Positions 13,384-22,766 of a stretch of 22,820 nucleotides of DNA are shown piece after piece. Origin of the DNA: CAZLHO01 sp964559455 (GTDB lineage: Bacteria; Krumholzibacteriota; Krumholzibacteriia; LZORAL124-64-63); the NCBI GenBank assembly GCA_964559455.1, contig CAZLHO010000048.1, positions 1 to 22,820 of the forward strand. Reading direction: 5' to 3'. Under the pieces are notes generated by a model. The model was not told where the DNA came from. It searched no databases and worked only from the letters and a program-made list of their open reading frames with translations. Each line of letters starts with the position of its first letter. The stretch's first letter is position 1. The translations under genes were made by a program, and so were the position numbers.

Positions 13384-14816
13384 TTAAAAACGCCAGACCA
13401 GCCGGGCCGAGCCGTAGCCCAGGGCGGTGTCGTCGAACTCCTCGACGTGGTTCTCGGGCTGGTAGTTGGCGGCCAGGTCCAGGTCCAGCCGCGGCACCAG
13501 ACGATCCAGGATCTCGAAGCCCGCGAATTCGTCGTTCGGGGACAGCATCGGATGCGTCTCCGATTGTCCCTTGCCCTGGTAGATCTCCACCAGCGGCTCG
13601 TTCAACGCGCGGCGTCGTGCGTAGGCCGCATCGATGNNNNNNNNNNGAAATCGGAATAGACGGCGAAATCCTCGAGCAGGGCGTCGGTGACGCTGGCCAC
13701 CGGCGACGTCGCCGTCTCGCGGTAGTCCCGCCGGCCGACCTCCATCGTGAACGAGGCGACCAGCCGCTCGCCGAAGCTCTCCAGCCCCGCCCGTACGCCG
13801 TACTGGGAATAGGTCTCGGGTTCGTCCCCGGCGCGCAGGATCTCGCCGGCCAGCCCCGCCCGCCAGACCGGCCCCAGGATCCCGCCGCCGCGCAGGCCCA
13901 GCCGCGCCTCCAGGCGGGTGCTGTCCAGGTAGGGGTCGCGCTCCGCGTCGTAGCGCCAGGTCTCGTGCTGCAGATCCAGCTCCAGGGCCGGGCCGCCGGT
14001 CGCGGCCAGGGGCAGGACCGCCGCCAGGTCGCTCCAGTGGGCCCAGGCCGAGGGCCGAGCGGTCTCGTCGCGCACCCGGCGGCGGTCGCTGCGGTGGTAG
14101 AGGCGCAGGCTGCGGGGACCCAGGCCGCCCAGGTCGGCCTCGCCCTCCAGGCTCCAGCCGGTGCGGTCCAGCGCCGCGGTGTCGGGATGGCAGCGCCGGG
14201 TCCAGCCGCCGCCGGCCCGGAAACGCCAGGGCAGGTCGCGGCCCGACACCAGGTAGGCGCCGCCGCCGGCCTCGTCGCGGTCAACCTCCAGCTCCGAGGG
14301 CGACGCATAGCGCAGGCGGCGGGCCCGGGCGCGCAGCTCCGCGCCCAGGCGGCCGGCCGGCGCCAGGGTCCAGGCGCCGCGCAGCTCCATCTCGCCGTTG
14401 TCGCTGCTCAGGGAATAGTCTGTGCCGCCGCGGTAGTCGCGGCCGCGCAGGCGGGCGTCCAGGCGCAGCACGGCCCGCGTGGAGTCGGGACGGTAGCGAT
14501 AGCCGGCCTCGAAGTCGCCGCGGGCCAGCTCGGTGCCCATCGACAGCCGCGGCCTCAGCCGCCATAGATGCCGTCCCCGGCCGGGCGTGACGCCCTCGGC
14601 GGCGAGCACGATCTCGTATTCGGCGATGGTCTCGGTGGTGTCGGTCTCGGCCAGGGGGTAGGACTGCACGAAGGTGTCGAAGCCGGCGGCCAGGCGGGCC
14701 GACCAGGCCAGGCCGGCCGCGCGGGGAGCGGCGGCGCAGCACGACGCGCCGGCGGCCGCGAGGACGCCGGCGCCGAGGCCCAGGAAGAGGGCCGGGCGCA
14801 GTCGTCTCGGGATCAA
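13384..14816 (-). CDS. Outer-membrane beta-barrel protein (interrupted by gap and a foreign-looking segment)
   Basis: The N-terminus has a basic start, a hydrophobic stretch and an Ala/Cys-rich end (about residues 1-30), consistent with export. From about residue 35 the sequence alternates polar and hydrophobic residues in ~10-residue strands rich in Arg, Tyr and Trp (AGFDTFVQSY, FEAGYRYRPDSTRAVLRLDARL, ALELDLQHETWRYDAERD). The chain ends SARLVWRF, with the terminal Phe typical of BAM-dependent barrels. No family is recognised. The start is TTG at 14816, overlapping the TGA of the upstream coiled-coil gene, with GAGGA about 10 bases before it. The frame from upstream stops at the 10-N gap; the C-terminal part continues in another frame, and its first ~44 residues do not look like a barrel. 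It is co-transcribed with the coiled-coil gene behind a sigma-54 promoter. Confidence 0.7.
13504..13636 (-). pseudogene. DUF3604-like fragment inside the barrel gene (probable chimera)
   Basis: The segment just after the N gap reads IDAAYARRRALNEPLVEIY, then a GKGQSETHPMLSPNDEF stretch and GFEILD. This matches my recollection of the central conserved stretch of DUF3604 proteins (NEPLVEI...KG.SETHP.LSPNDEF..FE). It is non-amphipathic and unlike the barrel on either side. DUF3604 proteins are several hundred residues long, so this is only a fragment. The barrel-like sequence resumes near RLDLDLAANYQ. The likely explanation is a mis-joined contig end; a true in-frame insertion is less likely. 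Confidence 0.5.
13637..13646. other. 10-N scaffold gap
   Basis: Ten Ns interrupt the barrel gene. The flanking frames are incompatible at this nominal length; the frame would be restored only if the missing length were 2 modulo 3. No flank overlap is visible, unlike at the 1924-2023 gap. Confidence 0.95.
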
Positions 14817-15886
14817 TGCAGGGCGTCCTCGGCGCGGGCCAGGCTGTCGTGGGCCGCGCGCAGCAGGCGCAGGGCGCCCTCGACGTCGCCGTCGCGCAGG
14901 GCCCGCTCGGCCTGGTCGCGCTGGTTCTCGGCGCGACGCAGGGCGCGGACCGCCGGCTCGGAGTCGGATTCGGCGACCGCCGCCGCCACGGCCTCGCGAC
15001 GCTGTTCCCAGCGGTCGATCTGGTCCCTCACCGCTTCGGGCTGCGGCAAAGGCGTACCTTCGCCCAGGGCCCGCCGCGCCAGCCCGCGCGCCCGGCGGGC
15101 GTGCTCCATCGCGATCAGCGGCGCGCCTCGGGCCAGGGCCGCGCGGGCCCGGCCCAGGTTGTCCTCGGCGCGGGCCAGGAGGTCGGCCTGTCCCCGGTCG
15201 GCGCCCGGGTCCAGCTGGTCGCGGGCCCGGGCCACCAGTTCCTCGGTGCGGTCCAGGTCGCTCTCCAGCCGCTGCCTGTCTCCCTGTTCGAAGACCAGGC
15301 GGGCCGCGCGCTGCAGCAGGGTCTCGCAGGACTTCAGCAGGTTCAGGGCGATCTCGAAGTTGGTCTGGGCGAACTGCTCGCGGGCGTTGGCGTACTGCCG
15401 CTCGGCCTCCCGGACGAAGCGCAGGGCCTGCTCGTCGCCCGACTCGACGGCCCGCTCGCGCACGGCCTCGTACAGTTCCTGCAGCCGGTCCAGGCGCAGC
15501 CGCACCCGCTCGCCGGAAGCCAGGTCGACGCGGGCCAGGCGTTCGGCCTGCCGCGCCCCCTCGCGGGCGCGCTGCGACAGCTGCACCGCCATCACCAGGC
15601 GCTCCCGGGCCAGCAGTTCGCGCGAACTCTCGTAGGCCTTCTTCGCCTCGGCCAGCACGCGCCGGGCGCGGGCGCTCTCGGACTCGTCCACGATGTCGCG
15701 CACCCGCATCAGGATCTCGCCGGTCTGCTGGACGTATTCCTCCGCCTTGTCGATCTGCTCGGGCGTCTGCGCCAGGACCGTGGACGCCGCCGGCAGCAGC
15801 ACGGCGGCGAAGAGCAGCGTCGCCGCGGCCATCACCAGCCGCGCCGCCGTCTTCCCGCTTCCGTCTCCCGCCTTGGCCGTGTTCAT
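14813..15886 (-). CDS. Periplasmic alpha-helical/coiled-coil protein
   Basis: The protein has 357 residues. A signal peptide covers residues 1-39 (charged start, hydrophobic AAATLLFAAVLLPAA, cleavage after TVLA before QTPEQ). The rest is almost wholly helical, with long runs rich in Ala, Arg, Glu, Leu and Gln, and repeats of ~35-40 residues of the form ARA...L.RARE...A. This suggests coiled coil or TPR-like hairpins; no Pfam name is claimed. The start at 15886 is chosen because the signal peptide begins there and GAGGGGGA sits just upstream; the longer open frame has no export signal at its start. Its stop overlaps the start of the barrel gene, so the two are coupled and likely act together in the envelope, with the helical protein as periplasmic partner or tether. 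A sigma-54 promoter precedes it. Confidence 0.8.
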   Translation of the reverse strand: MNTAKAGDGSGKTAARLVMAAATLLFAAVLLPAASTVLAQTPEQIDKAEEYVQQTGEILMRVRDIVDESESARARRVLAEAKKAYESSRELLARERLVMAVQLSQRAREGARQAERLARVDLASGERVRLRLDRLQELYEAVRERAVESGDEQALRFVREAERQYANAREQFAQTNFEIALNLLKSCETLLQRAARLVFEQGDRQRLESDLDRTEELVARARDQLDPGADRGQADLLARAEDNLGRARAALARGAPLIAMEHARRARGLARRALGEGTPLPQPEAVRDQIDRWEQRREAVAAAVAESDSEPAVRALRRAENQRDQAERALRDGDVEGALRLLRAAHDSLARAEDALH

Positions 15887-15944
15887 GATCGTTCCCCCTC
15901 GGGTCGAATGCCGCGGGCCCGGTTCGCCCCGCCGGTGACGGGAC

Positions 15945-15960
15945 TGCAGGGGCCGTGCCA
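15945..15960 (-). promoter_or_regulatory. Sigma-54 (-24/-12) promoter of the coiled-coil/barrel operon
   Basis: On the minus strand the site reads TGGCACG-GCCC-CTGCA, which matches the TGGCACR-N4-TTGCW consensus at all but one fixed position, with correct GG-GC spacing. The predicted transcription start is near 15934, giving a leader of about 48 bases before the ATG at 15886. A gene for a sigma-54-dependent activator ends 126 bases upstream. Confidence 0.85.
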
Positions 15961-16047
15961 CCCCGTCCCTCCCCCGTCGTCATCAGTATCCGACATCATT
16001 GCAACAACATACGTGAGGGCTGCGGCGGGCCGGCCGTCGCCGGGAGC

Positions 16048-16061
16048 GTACCCCAGGGTAC
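16048..16061. promoter_or_regulatory. Candidate enhancer (UAS) dyad GTACCC-N2-GGGTAC
   Basis: A perfect 6-base inverted repeat is centred about 120 bases upstream of the predicted sigma-54 start site. That is the normal distance for an NtrC-type activator binding site. It sits between the response-regulator stop and the promoter. Only one copy was noticed. Confidence 0.55.
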
Positions 16062-16085
16062 ACCCCGCCCCGGCCGGAACAGCCG

Positions 16086-17426
<1,341 letters not shown>

Positions 17427-17463
17427 GGCGTCTCCCCTCCTCGTCTCGCGCCGGAGGCGCGGT

Positions 17464-18801
17464 TCAGCTTCGCGGAACGGGCAGGCGCACCTCGGCCACG
17501 GCGCCCGGCCCGTCGTCCCGGTCGCGCAGGCGGATCGCGCCGCCGTGCTCCTCGACGATGCCCTTGACCACGGCCAGGCCCAGGCCGCTGCCCTTCTCGC
17601 GGGTGGTGTGGAAGGGGGCGAAGAGCTGTTCCCCGGACTGGCCGCGCAGCCCATGCCCCCGGTCGGCCACGCTCAACACGACCCCGTCGCCGTCCCAGTC
17701 CAGCCGCACCTCGATGTCGCCGCCTTCGGGCATGGCCTGCCCGGCGTTCAGCAGCAGGTTCATCAGCACCTGCTGCAGGCGCGGCGCGTCCCCCGACACC
17801 GGACGCGCCGGACCCATCGAGGCGAAGGAGACGCGAACCCCGTCCCGCGCCAGTTCGTCCTCGAGCATCTGCGTCGAACGCTGGGCCAGCCGCACCAGAT
17901 CCAGGAGCTCGAACTCGCCGACGTCGCCGCGGCCGAAGGTCAGGTAGCGGCTGAGGATGCGGTCCATGCGGTCGACCTCGTCGGGGATGAAGGCGCTCGT
18001 CTCGTCCTCGATGCCGGCCTCGCGCAGACGGCCGCGCAGGTGGTCGGCGGCGCCGCGGATGATCGTCAGCGGGTTGCGCACCTCGTGCGCGATGGCCGCG
18101 GTCATGCGGCCCATGGCCGCCAGGTTCTCCTGCCGCAGGGCGGTCTCGCGGTAGCGGGCCAGGACCAGCTGCTGGCGCCGCAGCAGCAGGCCGAGCATCG
18201 CCAGGAAGACCACGACCCCGGCGCCGGTCAGCAGGGCGCCGCGGCGCAGGAGCTCCAGGGAGCGGAAGAAGTCGGCCTCGGCCTCCACGGTCAGCACGGC
18301 GGCGACAGCCCCCTGCGAATCGCGGACCGGCGCGTGGGCGCTCTTCTGGTAGACCCGCTCGCCGCGGTAGAGGCGCGTGGCCGCCGCGAAGCCCTCGCGC
18401 GCCGACGCCACCGCCCCCGGGTCCAGGGTCCAGAAGACGTTCAGGTCGCCGCGCGCCAGCCGCCGGGCCGCCGAGATCAGCACGAAGCCCGTCGTGTCGC
18501 AGAGACAGACCTCGGAAAGGCCGTTCTCGCGGCGGATCTGTTCCAGCCGCGAACGGAGCCAGAGAAAGTCGAGGGAGGATTCGGGATCGAAGGCCCAGTC
18601 GGCGACGGCGTCCCCGTCGACCAGGTAGGAGGCGGTCACCGCCGTGCCGAGCAGCCGGTCGCCCAGGGCCTCGTCCAGGCGCTGCTGCGCGGCGCTGTGC
18701 AGGTTGATCAGGGCCAGGACGACGACGACCACGATCGCCACGTAGATCGACGCGCCCGTCAGGAGCCACGAACGCAGCGATCGGTCGCCGAGCGGGGTCA
18801 T
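17464..18801 (-). CDS. Membrane-bound sensor histidine kinase
   Basis: The protein has 445 residues. Transmembrane segment 1 is at about 12-34 and segment 2 at about 187-207; the ~150 residues between them form a periplasmic sensor domain with no recognised fold (dCache- or PAS-like is possible). The HisKA domain has the phosphorylated H239 in AIAHEVRNPL. The HATPase domain has the N box (N352 in LLLNAGQAMP), G1 (D380-R-G-H-G), the F box FAPFHTT and G2 (KGSGLGLAVVKGI). The start ATG is preceded by GGAGG. It phosphorylates the adjacent NtrC-type regulator. The sensed signal is probably in the periplasm, consistent with an envelope operon as target. It lies 42 bases after lipA, in a tightly packed same-strand run. 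Confidence 0.95.
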   Translation of the reverse strand: MTPLGDRSLRSWLLTGASIYVAIVVVVVLALINLHSAAQQRLDEALGDRLLGTAVTASYLVDGDAVADWAFDPESSLDFLWLRSRLEQIRRENGLSEVCLCDTTGFVLISAARRLARGDLNVFWTLDPGAVASAREGFAAATRLYRGERVYQKSAHAPVRDSQGAVAAVLTVEAEADFFRSLELLRRGALLTGAGVVVFLAMLGLLLRRQQLVLARYRETALRQENLAAMGRMTAAIAHEVRNPLTIIRGAADHLRGRLREAGIEDETSAFIPDEVDRMDRILSRYLTFGRGDVGEFELLDLVRLAQRSTQMLEDELARDGVRVSFASMGPARPVSGDAPRLQQVLMNLLLNAGQAMPEGGDIEVRLDWDGDGVVLSVADRGHGLRGQSGEQLFAPFHTTREKGSGLGLAVVKGIVEEHGGAIRLRDRDDGPGAVAEVRLPVPRS

Positions 18802-18843
18802 GACGCCTCCTTGCGCGCCCCGTCCGCGTCCCGCCGCCCGGGA

Positions 18844-19800
18844 TCAGGCGGTGGACCGTGCGGGCACCTGGTCGTGGCCTTCAGCCTGCTCCCGCGCGTG
18901 GTAGCTCGATCGCACCAGCGGCCCGGCCTCGACCCAGCGCAGGCCCAGGGCGCGGCCCTGCTCGCCCAGACGGTCGAATTCCGCCGGCTCGAGGTAGCGC
19001 ACCACCCGGTGGTGCCGGGGCGTGGGCTGAAGGTACTGGCCCAGGGTCAGGATGTCGACGCCGTGATCGCGGGCGTCGGCCATCAGGGCGACGATCTCCT
19101 CGGGCTCCTCGCCCAGGCCGGCCATCAGGCCGGCCTTCACGCGCATCGTCACCCCGTGGGCATCGGCCCACTGGCGGGCGGTCTTGAGCAGGGTCAGCGA
19201 GCGCTGGTAGCCGGCCTGCGGGCGCACCTCGCGGTAGAGCCTGGGCACGGTCTCCAGGTTGTGCCCCAGCACGTCGGGCCGGGCGTCCAGGACCTTCAGC
19301 AGGGCGGTCGGGTCGCCCAGGAAGTCGGGGATCAGCACCTCGACGCCGCAGCCGGGGTTCAGGCGGCGGATCCAGCGGATCGTGGCCGCGAAATGCGCGG
19401 CGCCGCCGTCGGGCATCTCGTCCCGGTTGACCGAGGTCACCACCGCGAACTTCAGGCCCAGCTCGCGCACCGTCTCGGCCACGCGGCGGGGCTCCTCGCG
19501 GTCCAGGGGGTCGCCGGCGCCGGTGCGCACGTTGCAGAAGGTGCATTTGCGCGAGCAGACGTCGCCCAGGATCATGAAGGTGGCCGTGCGGCTCGCGAAG
19601 CACTCGCCGCGGTTGGGGCAGTTGCCGCTCTCGCAGATCGTGTTCAGGCGGGCGCCGCGCAGCAGGCCCTTGACCTCGTTGTAGGCGTCGCCGCCCTTGC
19701 GGCGGACCCTGAGCCACTCGGGCTTGACCGGCAGGTCGCGGCGCACGCTGCGCACGCGGCCCGGCGTCGCCGGCTTGGGTTCGCGGTTGTCGTCCGTCAT
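18844..19800 (-). CDS. lipA: Lipoyl synthase
   Basis: The protein has 318 residues, normal for LipA. It is a radical-SAM enzyme inserting two sulfurs into protein-bound octanoyl groups to make lipoyl cofactors for 2-oxoacid dehydrogenases and the glycine cleavage system. All ligands are visible: the auxiliary cluster C56-x4-C61-x5-C67 (CESGNCPNRGEC), the radical-SAM triad C82-x3-C86-x2-C89 (CSRKCTFC), and the C-terminal RSSYHA serine motif (297-302). A GAGGAG ribosome site precedes the ATG by about 9 bases. It is flanked at 37 and 42 bases by the MBL and kinase genes. No lipB or lipoate-dependent enzyme genes are in the window. Confidence 0.97.
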   Translation of the reverse strand: MTDDNREPKPATPGRVRSVRRDLPVKPEWLRVRRKGGDAYNEVKGLLRGARLNTICESGNCPNRGECFASRTATFMILGDVCSRKCTFCNVRTGAGDPLDREEPRRVAETVRELGLKFAVVTSVNRDEMPDGGAAHFAATIRWIRRLNPGCGVEVLIPDFLGDPTALLKVLDARPDVLGHNLETVPRLYREVRPQAGYQRSLTLLKTARQWADAHGVTMRVKAGLMAGLGEEPEEIVALMADARDHGVDILTLGQYLQPTPRHHRVVRYLEPAEFDRLGEQGRALGLRWVEAGPLVRSSYHAREQAEGHDQVPARSTA

Positions 19801-19837
19801 CGCTGTCGCTCCTCGGGGGCGGGAACCTCGCGGCGGC

Positions 19838-20689
19838 TCAGCGGTCGGCCAGCGCGAAGGGGCCCGCGGGCTTGAAGGCCTTGCCGTCGAAGACCACGCC
19901 GCAGCATTCCACGGCGGGGTCGTGCTCGAAGACCAGGACGTAGTCCTCCTCGGCGGCCCGGCTCAGGAATTCCTTCTTCTCGGTCAGGGTCAGCACCGGG
20001 TTCAGGTCGTAGGCCATGACCCAGGGCACCCGCAGCTGACTGGCCAGCGGCAGCAGGTCGCCGACGAAGGCCACGACCCCGTCGCCGGTGTGGAACTCGA
20101 CCAGCTGCTGGCCCGGCGTGTGCCCGTGCACCGGCAGCACGCGCACCCCCGGCAGGATCTCGTTCGGCCCGTCGACGAATTCGACCAGGCCCGCCTTCTC
20201 CAGGGGCTCGAAGTCCTCGGGACGGAAGCTGGCCCGGTCGCGCTCGGTCGGATGCATCGCCCACTGCCAGTGCTTCTTCTGCACCCAGTGGCGGGCCTTC
20301 GGAAAGGCCGGCACCAGTTCGCCGCCCTGCTCGCGGACGGCCCCGCCGCAGTGGTCGAAGTGCAGGTGCGTGAGCACGACGTCGGTGATCGACTCCGTCG
20401 AGATCCCGGCCCCCGCCAGTTCCGAGAGCAGGTGGCCCGGCCGGCGGTCGAAGGCGAAGATGTCGCGCTTCTTCTCCTCCCAGCGGTCGCCGATGCCCGC
20501 GTCCACCAGGATGCGCCGGTCGCCGTGCTCGGCGAGCAGGCAGCGCAGGACCATGTCGATGCGGTTGCGATCGTCCGCGGGGTGCTGCTGTTCCCAGAGC
20601 GCCCGCGGCACGACGCCGAACATGGCGCCGCCGTCGAGCTTGAAGGCGCCGTCGGTGAAGGCGCGGAAGGTCCACTTGGCCCTTTGCAT
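19838..20689 (-). CDS. MBL-fold metallo-hydrolase
   Basis: The protein has 283 residues and no signal peptide, so it is cytoplasmic. All metallo-beta-lactamase-fold metal ligands are present: H108-x-H110-x-D112-H113 in LTHLHFDHCGG, H190 in VHGHTPGQ, D211 in FVGDLLP, and H256 in FEHDP. The conserved Asp of LVDAGIGD (residue 63) is also present. The layout is like quorum-quenching lactonase, methyl-parathion hydrolase or general YcbL-type hydrolases; the substrate is unassigned. The ATG is preceded by GAGGAG. It is the first gene of a closely spaced run with lipA, the kinase and the regulator, so a role near lipoate or thiol metabolism is possible but speculative. Confidence 0.92.
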   Translation of the reverse strand: MQRAKWTFRAFTDGAFKLDGGAMFGVVPRALWEQQHPADDRNRIDMVLRCLLAEHGDRRILVDAGIGDRWEEKKRDIFAFDRRPGHLLSELAGAGISTESITDVVLTHLHFDHCGGAVREQGGELVPAFPKARHWVQKKHWQWAMHPTERDRASFRPEDFEPLEKAGLVEFVDGPNEILPGVRVLPVHGHTPGQQLVEFHTGDGVVAFVGDLLPLASQLRVPWVMAYDLNPVLTLTEKKEFLSRAAEEDYVLVFEHDPAVECCGVVFDGKAFKPAGPFALADR

Positions 20690-20867
20690 CGGCTCTCCTC
20701 GCGTTCGCAGTGCGGGTCGGACCGCGGGCGCGCGGCCGGGCTTCCTGCCGAACGTTAGTGGCCGCGGGGCCCCGGGGCAACGTTTCCGGACGACCCGGGC
20801 CGCGGCGAGGGTCCCGCCGAGGATAACGCTTCCGCGGTCGACGGTCGAGTCCGGGAGCAGGCGGGGC
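20690..20867. other. Intergenic region without recognised features
   Basis: These 178 bases lie between the MBL start and the DUF255 stop on the same strand. The sequence is GC-rich with several short palindromic patches (around 20760-20790), but I see no convincing promoter, terminator with T tract, or small gene. Confidence 0.5.
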
Positions 20868-22766
20868 TCAGCGGGCCCAGCCGGACCGCAGCTGGGCGCT
20901 CAGCGTCGCGGGGTCGCGCGCGGGTTCGAGGCAGGCTCCGAAGCGGCAGACATAGGCCGCGGCGGCGCCCTCGACAACGGTCTTGCCGGCCGTCGCGGGC
21001 AGCAGGGCGGCCAGATCCCCGTCCGGCCCCGCGGCGGGCACCCTGGCCAGGACCGCGTGCGGGGGCAGAGCGGCGCCGTAGGCGCGGGCCAGGGCCTCGG
21101 CGGCGGCGTCGCCGGGATCGCCGGCCAGGACGACCTCGTAGCAGGGCCCCGCGAGCAGCAGGGCGGCGTCGGCCCACCAGGCCATCTCCATCTCGTAGCG
21201 GGCCAGCTCCCCCCCGCGCCGGGCGAGCATCGCCGCGGCCGCGTCCCGCAGCGCGGCGTCGCCGGTCAGGGCGGCCGCCTGCAGCAGCGCGTGGACCAGG
21301 GCGGCGGCGCCCGAGGGCTCGACGCTGTCGAAGAACTCGCTGTGGCGGCCCAACGGGGCCTCGATTCCCTCCGCGGTCAGCCAGGCCGTCCCGTCGTCGC
21401 CCGTGAAGAGCCGGCGGGCGGCGACCACGAGCTCCAGGCCCCGCTCCAGGTGCCGGCGCTCGCCCGTGGCCCCGTAGAGGTCGAGCAGCCCGCAGGCCAG
21501 GAAGGCGTAGTCGTCCAGGACGCCCTCGCCGCCGGCGACGCCGCCGGTCGACGCCCGCGCCAGCCGTCCGTCCGCCCGACGGTGCGCACGCCACAGGAAG
21601 TCGGCGCCCCTCTCGGCGGCCTCGCGGTAGCGCGCCTCGCCGGTCAGGGCGTGCCCCGCCGCCAGAGCGCTCAGGACCAGGCCGTTCCAGGCGGTGACGA
21701 TCTTGCGGTCCAGGCCGGGCGGCGTGCGGCCGGCCCGGTGCGCGCGCAGCTCGTCCCGCCAACAGTCGAAGAGCGCGGCGACCTCGCCGGGATCGCGGCC
21801 CAGGCGCGCGGCCACGTCGGCGGGATCGGCGCGACGGGTCAGCACGCTGCGCCCCTCGAAGTTGCCCCCGGGCGCCACGCCCAGCAGGGCGGCCAGGGCG
21901 GGACCGTCGTCCCCGGCGACCGCGGCCAGCTCCTCCGGGGTCCAGACGTAGTAGCTGCCCTCCTCGCCGCCGCTGTCGGCGTCGAAGCTGGCGTAGAAAC
22001 CACCCTGATCGTCGTTCATTTCACGGAGCAGGAAATCGAGCACGTCCAGGCCGACTTCGCTGTAGCGGGCGTCTTCGAAGACGGCGGCCGCTTCCAGGTA
22101 GAGAGCGGCCAACTGCGCGTTGTCGTAGAGCATGATCTCGAAGTGGGGCACGAGCCAGCTCGCGTCCACGGTGTAGCGGTGGAAGCCGCCGCCCACATGA
22201 TCGTGGACGCCCCCGTCGGCCATGCGATCCAGGGTGCCGCGCACGACCTCCGAGAAGCGCATGTCGCCCGTCTTGCGGTAGTGGTGAAGCAGGAAGCGCC
22301 AGCGCAGCGGCACCGGGAACTTCTGGCGCGACATGAAACCGCCCCAGCGGGCGTCGTAGCGCTCCAGCGCCCCCTCGGCCACGCCGGCCGTCAGCGCCGG
22401 GTCGACCGTGCGCCCGCCCTCGCCGGCGTCGCGGCGGCCGAGCGACTCGGCCACCTCGCGGGCGTTGTTCTCCAGGGCCTCGCGCTGGTTCGCGTAGAGG
22501 TCGACGATGCGCCTGGTCAGGTCCAGGAAGGGACCGGGCGGGAAGTAGGTGCCGCCGAAGAAGGGCTCCAGGCCGGGCGTCAGGAAGACGGACATCGGCC
22601 AGCCGCCGCCCCCGCTGATCGCCTGCACGGCCTGCATGTAGACGGCGTCCAGGTCCGGTCGCTCCTCGCGGTCGACCTTGATGCAGACGAAGTTCGCGTT
22701 CAGGAACGCGGCCACCTCGTCGTTCTCGAAGACCTCGCGCTCCATGACGTGACACCAGTGGCAGGT
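20868..22766 (-). CDS. DUF255 thioredoxin-like/six-hairpin protein (YyaL/SPATA20 family), N-terminally truncated
   Basis: 632 residues are visible. The upstream end retains the thioredoxin-like CHWCHVMEREVFEND site and the FVCIKVDREERPDLDAVYM stretch. GGWPMSVFLTPGLEPFFGGTYFPP follows, then the long alpha/alpha-barrel region (YNRLVLSALA-like segments such as TAWNGLVLSALAAGHALTG). This is the standard order for the family, whose biochemical role is not settled. About 50-60 N-terminal residues are missing. In frame, a TAA appears immediately upstream of the Thr before CHWC (22767-22769), where homologues continue with SIGYS. That is because the sequence beyond 22766 is foreign. The gene is therefore not necessarily broken in the organism; the contig end is. 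Confidence 0.9.
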   Translation of the reverse strand, partial: TCHWCHVMEREVFENDEVAAFLNANFVCIKVDREERPDLDAVYMQAVQAISGGGGWPMSVFLTPGLEPFFGGTYFPPGPFLDLTRRIVDLYANQREALENNAREVAESLGRRDAGEGGRTVDPALTAGVAEGALERYDARWGGFMSRQKFPVPLRWRFLLHHYRKTGDMRFSEVVRGTLDRMADGGVHDHVGGGFHRYTVDASWLVPHFEIMLYDNAQLAALYLEAAAVFEDARYSEVGLDVLDFLLREMNDDQGGFYASFDADSGGEEGSYYVWTPEELAAVAGDDGPALAALLGVAPGGNFEGRSVLTRRADPADVAARLGRDPGEVAALFDCWRDELRAHRAGRTPPGLDRKIVTAWNGLVLSALAAGHALTGEARYREAAERGADFLWRAHRRADGRLARASTGGVAGGEGVLDDYAFLACGLLDLYGATGERRHLERGLELVVAARRLFTGDDGTAWLTAEGIEAPLGRHSEFFDSVEPSGAAALVHALLQAAALTGDAALRDAAAAMLARRGGELARYEMEMAWWADAALLLAGPCYEVVLAGDPGDAAAEALARAYGAALPPHAVLARVPAAGPDGDLAALLPATAGKTVVEGAAAAYVCRFGACLEPARDPATLSAQLRSGWAR

